NCBI RefSeq assembly: GCF_014203665.1
Contig: NZ_JACHJN010000009.1
Coordinates: 62,001 to 126,000, forward strand
Source of the DNA: Saccharothrix tamanrassetensis
Lineage (GTDB): Bacteria > Actinomycetota > Actinomycetes > Mycobacteriales > Pseudonocardiaceae
Direction: 5' to 3'
Length of the DNA stretch: 64,000 nucleotides
In this document: positions 17,648 to 25,221 of the stretch, one piece after another
Position numbering within the stretch: the stretch's first letter is position 1
Layout of the letters: each line of letters begins with the position of its first letter
Notes under the pieces: generated by a model
The model's database searches: none
What the model was told of the DNA's origin: nothing
The model's input: only the letters and a program-made list of their open reading frames with translations
Translations under genes and position numbers: made by a program

Positions 17648-18262
17648 TCAGTCGGGCAGGCGGGTCGAGAGGTAGCCGCGGACCAGGACCTTGGCCTCGT
17701 CCAGGATCCGCTGGTCACCGGCCGGGTCACGGCGGAAGGCCAGGTTCAGCACGCCGTCGGCGGCCTCCACGGCGATCGAGATCGGCAGCTGGAGCTCGGC
17801 CAGCGGGATGTCGAACTTGGCCGAGATCATCTCCGCGATCCGGTCCGAGATGACCGTGTTGTTGTCCCGGCGGTCGTCCAGCAGGCGCATGTCGACCACG
17901 TCGCCGAAGTGCAGCTTGCTGAACGCGGGCACCTCGCGGTGCATGGACACGTACACGTCGAAGATCGAGTCGACGGCGTCCCACCAGTGCTCCAGGGTGG
18001 TGGACGTGAAGCGGCCGTCCACCGTCTGGATGAACTTCTCCAGGTTGCGCAAGGTCAGCGCCTGCACGACGGCCCGCTTGTCCGGGAAGAACTGGTAGAG
18101 CGAGCCGACCGCCACTCCGGCGCGTTCGGCGATCAGTGTCGTTGTCACGCCGTCGTAGCCGACCTCCTCGATGAGCGAGGCACAGGCTTCGAGCATCCGC
18201 TCGACGCGCTTGGCGCTGCGCTGCTGCACCGGCTGCCGGCGCAGTGGGGTCGTACTCGTCAC
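17648..18262 (-). CDS. TetR-family transcriptional repressor
   Basis: 204 residues. The N-terminal helix-turn-helix (TTTLIAERAGVAVGSLYQFF, about residues 40-59) is typical; the rest is the helical ligand-binding domain with EHWWDAVDSIFDVYV. It is divergent from a decayed beta-glucosidase/transporter locus, which it may once have controlled. A short dyad CCGCA-N8-TGCGG (18316-18333) in the gap could be its operator. The protein itself appears intact. Confidence 0.9.
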   Translation of the reverse strand: MTSTTPLRRQPVQQRSAKRVERMLEACASLIEEVGYDGVTTTLIAERAGVAVGSLYQFFPDKRAVVQALTLRNLEKFIQTVDGRFTSTTLEHWWDAVDSIFDVYVSMHREVPAFSKLHFGDVVDMRLLDDRRDNNTVISDRIAEMISAKFDIPLAELQLPISIAVEAADGVLNLAFRRDPAGDQRILDEAKVLVRGYLSTRLPD

Positions 18263-18382
18263 GGCGACTCCTGGTCGATGGGTTGCGGGATTCCATAGTG
18301 CCCGCTCCTGGACGACCGCACTTCCAGTTGCGGTGCAACACGCCTACGATCCGAATTACTTTCATGTTCTGGGAGGCCTCGC

Positions 18383-19065
18383 GTGACCTTGCCCGACGGG
18401 TTCCTCCGGGGTGTTTCGACCTCCGCGTTCCAGGTCGAAGGGGCGTTGCGGGAGGACGGGCGGGTCCGGTCGGTGTGGGACGCGTTCCCCGCTTTCGAGG
18501 GCTGTACCACTGGGACGCGCCGGCTTCCGTTGAAGAAGAGGGCGGTTGGCTCAGTCGGGATACTCCTTTCCGGTTCGCGGAGTACGCGTCGCGGGTCGGG
18601 GAGCTGCTGGCGGACCGGGTCGCGATGTGGATCCCGGTCAGCGAACCCGCGATGGTGACGTTGCTCGGGTACGCGACCGGGCAGCGCGCGCCGGGCAAGG
18701 CACTGCTGTACGACGCGCTGCCCGTTGCCCATCACCTGAACCTGGCGCACGGGCCGGCCGTGTCGGCGTTGCGCGACTGCGGGGCGCGGGCGGTGGGGAC
18801 GGCCGACAACGACACGCCGGCGTGGGGTGACGGGGATGGCGGTGAGGAGGCGGCTGCCGCCTATTCATCGCTGCACAGCTGGCTGTTCGCCGACCCGGTG
18901 CTGGTCAGGAGCTACCCGGCGGACCTGGCCGACCGCTTGCCGATCGTGGACGGCGACCTGGCGATCGTCTCGCCGGAACTCGATTTCTACGGCGTGAACT
19001 ACTACAACCCGACGCGGCTGCGAGCGCCGTCGCCGGGCAACCCGTTGCCGTTCCAAGGTCGGCGG
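18383..19065 (+). pseudogene. GH1 beta-glucosidase remnant (internal deletion and frameshift)
   Basis: The first 40 residues are a good GH1 start (LPDGFLRGVSTSAFQVEGAL, SVWDAF). At about 18500 the frame changes and the sequence resumes at LYHWDAP, so the 80-90 residues normally lying between are gone. The second frame continues through RDTPFRFAEYASRVGELLADR and the acid/base region, where the family NEP motif reads SEP. It then runs to LDFYGVNYYNP and stops resembling GH1 after NPLPFQ. The C-terminal half with the nucleophile is absent. It cannot be an active glycosidase. Confidence 0.85.
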
Positions 19066-19290
19066 GCTGGTCGGGGTCAGCCAGATGCTGGGGACGGTGT
19101 CGGGGCATTCGTGGTGACCGTGCTGGTATCCGGGGTGGCGGACGGGTACCTGGCCTGCGCGGTGGTGGTCGTGGCGGGTGCGTTGGCGTTCGTGGTGCTG
19201 ACGCCGGACGCACGGCTGGCGGTTCGGCCCGCCTTCGAGTGGCGCGGGCTGTGGGTCTCGCCCTGGGCGGCACTCAGGTCGGTGGCGTTG
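19060..19290 (+). pseudogene. MFS transporter remnant fused to the GH1 remnant
   Basis: Immediately after the GH1 remnant, two frames together give a middle piece of a major-facilitator transporter. GLVGVSQMLGTVSG in one frame continues, after a frameshift near 19105, as AFVVTVLVSGVADGY, ALAFVVLTPDARL and RGLWVSP. The LTPDARL and GLWVSP patterns are familiar from transporters next to GH1 genes in actinomycetes (recalled, not searched). Only about 75 codons survive. A purine-rich tract follows at 19310-19372. Confidence 0.6.
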
Positions 19291-19401
19291 GGCGGAGTGG
19301 GTTGGGCAGGGCGGAGTAGGGCGGGGAAGGGAGAGAGGGAGGAGAGGGCGCAAGGGAGAGGGGGCGGGGTTGGTCTTGGTGGTTCGGAGTAAGGGGTTCC
19401 A

Positions 19402-20193
19402 GTGCGGTTGGCAGGTCGGACGGTTGTCGTGACAGGGGCGTCGCAGGGGATCGGAGCGGCGGCTGCGGAGACGTTGGCTCGGCGTGGAGCGGTTGTCCTG
19501 CTTGTGGCCCGGAGCGCCGAAGCGCTCGAATCCGTCGTTGAGCGGGTCTCACATTTCGGTGGTCGTGCGGTGGCGTTGCCCGCGGATCTGACGGATGTCG
19601 ACCAGATCCGTACGTTGGCCGAGCGGGTGGTGGCGGAGTACGGGGCGCCGGACGTGTTGGTCAACAACGCCGGGGCGGGGCGGTGGTTGTTCCTGGACGA
19701 CACCCCGGCGGACGAGCTGGCCGCGATGACCGCGTTGCCGTTCGGTGCGGCGTTGCGGCTGACCAGGGAGTTCCTGCCGGGGATGCGGCAGCGCGGATCG
19801 GGGTGGGTCGTCAACGTGAACTCGCCGGTGTCCCGGCTGCCGATTCCGGGCGCCACCGGGTACGCGGCTGCGCGGTATGCGTTGCGGGGCTTGACGGCTG
19901 CGCTGCGGCAGGACCTGCGGGGGACGGGCGTGGGGGTGAGCGAAGTGGTGCCGGGGAAGGTGAGCAGCCGGTACTTCGTGAACAACCCGGGGGCGGAGGA
20001 GCGGATCCCCGGGGTGGCGCGGCTGATCCCCACGGTGACGCCGGAGCGGGTGGCCCGGGAGATCGCGTTCGTGGTGGAGCGGGAGCGGGCTGAGCGGGTG
20101 TTCCCGTGGCAGCTCAAGGCGTTCGAGGTGTTCGGGAGGGTGCTGCCGGGGGTGGCGGGGTATCTGACCTGGCGTACCGGGGTGCATCGCTGA
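19402..20193 (+). CDS. Short-chain dehydrogenase with Lys-to-Arg active site
   Basis: 263 residues starting at GTG 19402. Classical SDR landmarks are TGASQGIG (residues 11-18), DLTD and NNAGAGR. The catalytic Ser region is VNVNSPVS. The Tyr motif reads YAAAR rather than YxxxK, so the catalytic lysine is replaced by arginine. The C-terminus with ERVFPWQLKAFEVFGRVLP is hydrophobic and could associate with membrane. The substrate is unknown; activity may be altered or lost. It is transcribed after the decayed GH1/MFS locus, and a strong hairpin downstream ends it. Confidence 0.82.
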   Translation: MRLAGRTVVVTGASQGIGAAAAETLARRGAVVLLVARSAEALESVVERVSHFGGRAVALPADLTDVDQIRTLAERVVAEYGAPDVLVNNAGAGRWLFLDDTPADELAAMTALPFGAALRLTREFLPGMRQRGSGWVVNVNSPVSRLPIPGATGYAAARYALRGLTAALRQDLRGTGVGVSEVVPGKVSSRYFVNNPGAEERIPGVARLIPTVTPERVAREIAFVVERERAERVFPWQLKAFEVFGRVLPGVAGYLTWRTGVHR

Positions 20194-20610
20194 GGGGGCG
20201 GAGGGTGGGAGTGCGGCGAAGGAGCTGAGTGATCACAAGCAGGCGCTCGCCGCTGGGCAGGCCATACGGGGAGAACGCGGGGGTGACGGGTGTGCTGCGC
20301 ACGGCGTTCGGTGGGTGCTTGCTCGTGCGTGCTTGCTCGTGGGTGGAAACGGCCCCGATGCCGTGGGTGGAAACGGCCCCCGATGCCTGCGCGGGAGGGG
20401 CAGGCATCGGGGGCCGGGGTGGTGCCCGCGGACCAGTGCCGGTCGGGGAGGGAAGGTGCACAGCACCGGCCCGCGGATGTCTTCGTGTTCAGTTGTGGCC
20501 GGCCGGCGGTCCGTTCGTCGCGGTCGGGGGTTCGCTCGTCCCGGACCGCCGGCCAGTAGGCGGGTGCTCGACCGTGTCGCGTCGGGGGAACGACAGGTCG
20601 GGGCCGCCCG
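20194..20610. other. 417-bp convergent intergenic region
   Basis: Contains the hairpin at 20375-20415 and short direct repeats (GTGCTTGCTCGTG twice near 20315-20341). I see no coding sequence I would defend. Confidence 0.5.
20375..20415. terminator. Strong bidirectional hairpin
   Basis: Perfect 15-bp stem GGCCCCCGATGCCTG / CAGGCATCGGGGGCC with an 11-nt loop. It lies between the convergent SDR gene (ends 20193) and the small gene ending at 20611. Its left arm is preceded by a near-copy (GGGTGGAAACGGCCCC) from about 20341, so the block also contains a 24-bp tandem duplication. Confidence 0.7.
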
Positions 20611-20973
20611 TCAGTGGGCTCGAAGCACCGCGGCACGTCTGGTCCTGGTGACCGGAGGGGTCACCAGGGCCGAGCGCAGGTGTCGAGCCGGGCGCGGGGC
20701 CAAACCGCCCGCGACCAGGTGTTCGTACGCGGCGCGCCACACCGGGCAAGGGCTCTTCTGCTGGCGCCAGCGACCCGAGCACTCAGGGCAGTTGCCCTTC
20801 TCGTCCGGTTCGTGGGCGGCCAGCAGGGCCCGCCATCCCTCGGTCAGCCGAGGGAGCTCGGATCGTGCCACCGACAGCAGGGACGGGGCGTCGGCCTCGT
20901 TGGCCAGCTCGGTGAGCAGGTCCAACCTCTCCCACACCGCGTTGCGAAGAACTTGTCCGAGGATCTCGTCCAC
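20611..20973 (-). CDS. Small hypothetical protein with CxxC motif, 120 aa
   Basis: Starts at GTG 20973 (VDEILGQVLRNAVWERLDLL). An all-helical N-terminal half (LTELANEADAPSLLSVARSELPRL, interrupted by turns) is followed by a possible metal site, CPECSGRWRQQKSPCPVW, and a basic Arg-rich tail. I do not recognise the family. It lies 13 bp after a second small gene (114 aa). The pair is divergent from an NsdA-like regulator, a neighbourhood often seen in actinomycetes for small accessory proteins of HTH regulators. That functional link is inference only. Confidence 0.65.
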   Translation of the reverse strand: MDEILGQVLRNAVWERLDLLTELANEADAPSLLSVARSELPRLTEGWRALLAAHEPDEKGNCPECSGRWRQQKSPCPVWRAAYEHLVAGGLAPRPARHLRSALVTPPVTRTRRAAVLRAH

Positions 20974-20986
20974 CGAAACGTCACCG

Positions 20987-21331
20987 TCACCTTTCCGCCT
21001 GCTCGGCGGCTTCGCGTAGCGCTGCCCTGAGCTGTACGAGTTGGTCTGCCGACAGCACCGCCGTCTCGCCCGGCGGGCCGACCAGGACCACGCGGCCCTG
21101 GTCGACCAGCACGGTGAGGCAGCGCTCCCGGTCGACCACGTCGCTGCAACGAATCCGCCACCAGCGACGCTGCCCGGTCGAGCCGCGCCATCCGGAGTCG
21201 AGGTCGGTCGACTCCTGGACAGTTGTCGGAGCAGGAGAAGGGGCCGTGGCGACGGCGCGCGCTGCCGGTCCACCTGTGGTGGTCACCGCCCGCTCGATCA
21301 GGTCCACTGCCGGGTTCCTCTCCGTACTCAC
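20987..21331 (-). CDS. Small hypothetical protein, 114 aa
   Basis: Chosen start is GTG 21331 (MSTERNPAVDLIERAV). The C-terminal 60 residues look folded: RWWRIRCSDVVDRERCLTVL, then VDQGRVVLVGPPGETAVL and a helical end SADQLVQLRAALREAA. No enzyme motif is visible. There is no good Shine-Dalgarno at the chosen start, so an internal GTG (VDLIERAV) is possible. It is probably co-transcribed with the CxxC gene that follows. Confidence 0.6.
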   Translation of the reverse strand: MSTERNPAVDLIERAVTTTGGPAARAVATAPSPAPTTVQESTDLDSGWRGSTGQRRWWRIRCSDVVDRERCLTVLVDQGRVVLVGPPGETAVLSADQLVQLRAALREAAEQAER

Positions 21332-21523
21332 TCGCTTACCGGAACTTAGATTGCGATGATTCAACCCGGATCGGGACGTCATAGCGCTGGCCGGTGGCCG
21401 TTCCACGGTAAGCGGTCAGTGGAGTTCGGCAGGGCCGATCAGCCTCGCCGATCGACACTTCCTGCACTTGGGGGAGTGCCCCTACTCTGCCGTTGACGCC
21501 CAAGGGACTGTGAGGGGGCGCAA

Positions 21524-22906
21524 TTGAACACCACCGGTTCGCAAGGCTCTCCTGTTACACCGGACGTCTGGGACCAGCAGGAGATGCGGGACGCGCTGGC
21601 CAGGCGGGAGATCAGCTCGGTGTACCGGCTGCTCCGACGGCACGGCGTGTCCCAGCGCCAGATCGCGGCGCTCACGGGCCAGTCGCAGTCCGAAGTGTCG
21701 GAGATCCTCAAGGGTCGTCAGGTCATGGCCTACGACGTCCTGGCCCGGATCGCCGCCGGCTTGGGTGTCCCCAGGGGATACATGGGCCTCGCCTACGACG
21801 AGGCCACGGCAGTGCGGGTGGCCGCGACCGCGGAGGCACCCCAGTCTGAGGAGGACGAGTCGGTGAAGCGAAGGAAGTTCCTCGCGCACGCCGCCGCCAT
21901 CACCGTCGGCGCGGCCGTGTTCGGTACGGACTCCGGGTCTTGGGCTTCGTCGCCCGCGCAGACTCCGGCTCCCGGCCGCATCGGCATGACCGACGTGCGA
22001 CAAGTCGAAGCGGCCACGAGGGCGCTGCGCACCTTGGACTACCAGTACGGCGGCGGCTCCTGCCGCGACGCCGTGGTCGCGCAGCTCTCGTGGGGTCAGC
22101 AGATGCTCGGCGCGAACGCCACGGACCTGGTGAAGGAGCGGCTCTACGTCGCCCTCGCCGACCTGCACAACCTGGCCGGCTGGACGTCGTTCGACACCGG
22201 CCTCTACGACTCGGCGCGCAACCACTTCGGCCAGGCACTGGGTCTGGCGAAGCAGGGTCGCAAGGAAGAGCTGGTGGCGAACATCATGTACCGGATGGGT
22301 CGCGTGTACCTGCACCAGAACGCGCCGGACGACGCGCTGAAGGTGTTCCAGCTGGGCCAGCTGGCGGCGCAGAACTCCGGTTCGGAGCTCGCGGTCGGCA
22401 TCCTGTGCGCGAACGAGGCCTGGGCCTACGCCAAGATGGGTTCCGACGACCAGGCGCTGAAGCTGCTCGGCCGGGCGCGCGACGAGTTCGCGCGGGCCAA
22501 CATCAGCGAAGCGCCGGCGTGGGCGAAGTTCTTCGACGCCAACGACTTGTCGGCGATGATCGGCACGGTGCACACGGAGCTGGCGCAGACCGTGGACGCG
22601 AAGTACACGCGGACCGCGATCCCGGCCCTGTCCAAGGCGATCAACGGCTACGGCGAGGACATGAGCCGCAGCCGGTCGTTCAACCTGACCTCGCTGTCGA
22701 TCAACCACCTGCTGGAAGGCGACATCGACCACGGCGCGAAGATCGGCCGGCAGGCGATCGACCTGTCCGAGGGCCTGAAGTCGGTGCGCACCAAGGACCG
22801 CATGAAGCCGTTGCAGCACGAGGCGGAGAAGCGCCGCAACAACCCCGACGCACGTGAACTGGCCGACCGGGTCGCCAAGTTCACCGGCAACGACAGCGCG
22901 GCCTGA
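21524..22906 (+). CDS. NsdA-like HTH-TPR transcriptional regulator
   Basis: 460 residues starting at TTG 21524, preceded by GAGGGGG at 21512-21518. An N-terminal XRE helix-turn-helix (SQRQIAALTGQSQSEVSEIL, about residues 45-64) is followed by GRQVMAYDVLARIAAGLG. A twin-Arg-like KRRKFLAHAAAIT hydrophobic stretch comes next, and then a long TPR-type helical domain. This resembles NsdA of Streptomyces, a negative regulator of antibiotic production and sporulation. I infer a global developmental role, not a pathway-specific one. The phosphotransferase gene follows after a short gap. Confidence 0.85.
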   Translation: MNTTGSQGSPVTPDVWDQQEMRDALARREISSVYRLLRRHGVSQRQIAALTGQSQSEVSEILKGRQVMAYDVLARIAAGLGVPRGYMGLAYDEATAVRVAATAEAPQSEEDESVKRRKFLAHAAAITVGAAVFGTDSGSWASSPAQTPAPGRIGMTDVRQVEAATRALRTLDYQYGGGSCRDAVVAQLSWGQQMLGANATDLVKERLYVALADLHNLAGWTSFDTGLYDSARNHFGQALGLAKQGRKEELVANIMYRMGRVYLHQNAPDDALKVFQLGQLAAQNSGSELAVGILCANEAWAYAKMGSDDQALKLLGRARDEFARANISEAPAWAKFFDANDLSAMIGTVHTELAQTVDAKYTRTAIPALSKAINGYGEDMSRSRSFNLTSLSINHLLEGDIDHGAKIGRQAIDLSEGLKSVRTKDRMKPLQHEAEKRRNNPDARELADRVAKFTGNDSAA

Positions 22907-22956
22907 TCCTGGAGGTCGGGCTGGACGGCAGGTTCACCCCCGCCGCGCTGACCGCC

Positions 22957-23811
22957 GTGTTGGAGCGGCTGTGCACACCGCTGGGCTTGACGCACCGCGA
23001 CGCCCGGCTGGTGAAGTTCACCTCCAACGCCGTGTTCGACCTCCCCACCGACCGGGTCGTGGTGCGGATCGTCGGATCGATGGCGTTGCGGCACCGGGCC
23101 GAGAAGGTGGTCCGGGTCGCCCGGTGGCTGGCCGCGCACGACGTGCCCGCGGTGCGGCTGGTCGAGGAGTTCCCGCAACCGCTCGCCGTGGGCGGGCACC
23201 TGGCGACGATCTGGCACACCGTGGCCTCGGACGGGGCCCCGGTCGACGGCCGTGACCTGGGACTGCTGTTGTGCCGCATCCACGAGCTGCCCGCGCCGCC
23301 GTTCGAGCTGCCGCGCTGGTCGCCGTTGGACGACGTGCGCAGGCGCATCGCGGACGCCGAGGAGCTGTCGGCGCCGGATCGCGAGTACCTGGAGGAGCGG
23401 GTGGCCGTGCTGGAAGCGCGGCTGACCGACCTGCCGACCGTGCTGCCGGAAGGCGTGGTGCACGGCGACGCGCACCTGGGCAACCTGATCCCCAGCCCCG
23501 ACGGGCCGGTGATCTGCGACTTCGACTCGACCAGCATCGGGCCCCGGGAGTGGGACCTGAGCACCCTGCCGGTCGGCGTGGCGCGCTTCGGCCACCCCGC
23601 CCACTGGTACCGGCAACTGGCCCGCGTGTACCGGTTCGACGTGACCCGGTGGGCGGGCTTCGCGGTGCTCCGGGACGTGCGGGAACTCAAGCTCACCACC
23701 AGCGTCCTGCCGATCCTGCGCAGCCACCCGGAGGTGCGCGACGAGTTGCGCCGACGCCTCCAGGCACTGCGGGTCGGGGACACCACGACTCCGTGGACCC
23801 CATACCGTTGA
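22957..23811 (+). CDS. Aminoglycoside phosphotransferase-family kinase
   Basis: 284 residues from GTG 22957, or 296 if translation begins at CTG 22921. It carries the APH fold motifs VVHGDAHLGNLI (catalytic) and ICDFDSTSIGPREWDL (metal binding). The substrate is unknown; family members phosphorylate antibiotics, choline, sugars or nucleosides. The GTG has no ribosome site, whereas GGAGG (22911-22915) sits 5 bases before CTG 22921, and the extra residues MDGRFTPAAL fit relatives. It lies 14-50 bases after the NsdA-like gene and is likely co-transcribed. Confidence 0.8.
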   Translation: MLERLCTPLGLTHRDARLVKFTSNAVFDLPTDRVVVRIVGSMALRHRAEKVVRVARWLAAHDVPAVRLVEEFPQPLAVGGHLATIWHTVASDGAPVDGRDLGLLLCRIHELPAPPFELPRWSPLDDVRRRIADAEELSAPDREYLEERVAVLEARLTDLPTVLPEGVVHGDAHLGNLIPSPDGPVICDFDSTSIGPREWDLSTLPVGVARFGHPAHWYRQLARVYRFDVTRWAGFAVLRDVRELKLTTSVLPILRSHPEVRDELRRRLQALRVGDTTTPWTPYR

Positions 23812-23903
23812 CCCGGTGGGAGTTGGGGAACGAACCGGTAACACTCGGGCCGTCGATTCCGACTCACGCAAAGACGGGGACGGGTGAGTGCGGTGAGGTG
23901 CGC

Positions 23904-24197
23904 GTGATCGGACAGCTGGTGGGTGCTCGGCGCTGGCGCACGAAGCGCGCGCTGAAGGCTGCGCGGATGCTCGACGAGGTCGTGGACACCCAGTTGCCGC
24001 TGCTGGCCTCGTTCGACGAGGACCGGCGCCGGCGCTCCGCCGACTACCTGGCCGAACTGGTCAAGCTCGCCCAGGACTACCGGTACTTCGCGCACGGCTG
24101 GATCGACGCGAAGGAGCTGGACCGGCGCGGCCACCAGGCGATGGCCAAGCTGAACAAGCTCCGCGAGGACCCTACGGCGCGACTGATCACCGACTAG
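23904..24197 (+). CDS. Small charged hypothetical protein, 97 aa
   Basis: Start chosen at GTG 23904, with GAGG at 23895-23898. The protein is basic at the N-terminus (GARRWRTKRALKAARML) and helical throughout, with alternating charge (FDEDRRRRSADYLAELVKLAQDY). It ends in a hydrophilic helix. No known domain is seen. GTG 23898 is an alternative, two residues longer. Possibly co-transcribed with the kinase 90 bp upstream. Confidence 0.6.
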   Translation: MIGQLVGARRWRTKRALKAARMLDEVVDTQLPLLASFDEDRRRRSADYLAELVKLAQDYRYFAHGWIDAKELDRRGHQAMAKLNKLREDPTARLITD

Positions 24198-24327
24198 ACC
24201 GCTCGGCGCAGCTCACCGCACCGAACGGTCCATTCACCGATCATCGCCGTTCGAGGTCTCATCCACTGATCAGCACCGGCCGAGGCGTCGGCCGATCTCC
24301 GGCTCCGCGGGGCCGGCGGCCGTGTGG

Positions 24328-25161
24328 TCAGCGGTCGGTGGACCACGTTCGTGCGGCGTAGTCGGCGAAGTCGACGGGTTCGCGGCCGGTCACGTCGGCG
24401 ACTGCGGTGGTCGTCCGCGCGGCGGGCGGTCGGGCGTCGGTCGGTTGGGCGGACTCGACCAGGCGTTGGAAGGCCGCCACCTCCTCTTCGGTCTGGTCGG
24501 CGGGCATGCCGAGGGCTGCCTGTTGGGCCCGGTAGTCGTCGGGCGAGCCGCGGAAGGTCAGGGATCGGCCGGACGCCCGCCCGATGAGGTCGAGTGCCTC
24601 GCCGAACGTCAGCGCGCGCGGCCCGGTCAGCTCGTAGGTCTGCCCCTCGTGGCCGTCCTCGGTCAGCGCGGTCGCCGCGACGGCCGCGATGTCGTCGGCG
24701 TCCACGAACGCCTGTGCCAGGTCGCCGACCGGCAGGGCCAGTTCGCCGGCTTCGACCGCCGGGCGGAAGAAGCCCTCGTCGAAGTTCTGGTTGAACCAGT
24801 CCGGCCGCACGATCGTCCAGGCCGCGCCGGAGGCCTTGACGGTCGCCTCGGCCGCCAGCAGCCGTTCGTCCCGCATCGCCTCGATGCCGCGGCTGGACAG
24901 CAGCACGAGCCGCCGCACGCCCTGGTCGACGGCCTCCCGCACGAACGCCGGATCGATCGGCAACTCGTGCGGAGCCATCAGGTACATGCTCCGGGCACCG
25001 GTCAGCGCGGGGCGCCAGGTGTCCGCGTCCGCCCAGTCGAACCGCACGTCACCGTGCCGGGACGCGCCCCGGACGGCGTGCCCCCGCGCCTTCAGCCGTG
25101 CGACTACCCGGCGGCCGGTCGAGCCGGTGGCGCCCAGGACCAAGATCGGTGTGGTGTCCAT
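24328..25161 (-). CDS. NmrA-like NAD(P)-binding protein
   Basis: 277 residues. The nucleotide-binding loop LGATGSTGRRV is at residues 8-18. The family segments AWTIVRPDWFNQNF and GELALPVGDLAQAFVDADDIAAVA (split across the cofactor and substrate halves) match NmrA/QorB-type redox sensors or quinone reductases. The ATG at 25161 has CGGAGC upstream. It is divergent from the NACHT-LRR gene with only 60 bp between starts. I infer no functional link beyond shared promoter space. Confidence 0.87.
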   Translation of the reverse strand: MDTTPILVLGATGSTGRRVVARLKARGHAVRGASRHGDVRFDWADADTWRPALTGARSMYLMAPHELPIDPAFVREAVDQGVRRLVLLSSRGIEAMRDERLLAAEATVKASGAAWTIVRPDWFNQNFDEGFFRPAVEAGELALPVGDLAQAFVDADDIAAVAATALTEDGHEGQTYELTGPRALTFGEALDLIGRASGRSLTFRGSPDDYRAQQAALGMPADQTEEEVAAFQRLVESAQPTDARPPAARTTTAVADVTGREPVDFADYAARTWSTDR

Positions 25162-25221
25162 GCTCCGATTAGAGCAGGGGGGTACGACATTTTTGCGGGG
25201 ACGGTCTCCGGGCTGTCGGTT

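Noticed and set aside
19310..19372. Purine-rich tract as a triplex or origin element
   Set aside because: It lies in decayed sequence after the MFS remnant, with no dnaA boxes or mirror symmetry I could find.
24322..25221. 300-residue N-terminal extension of the NACHT protein
   Set aside because: It is the antisense shadow of the NmrA-like gene, with no domain content; ATG 25222 begins the helical domain.
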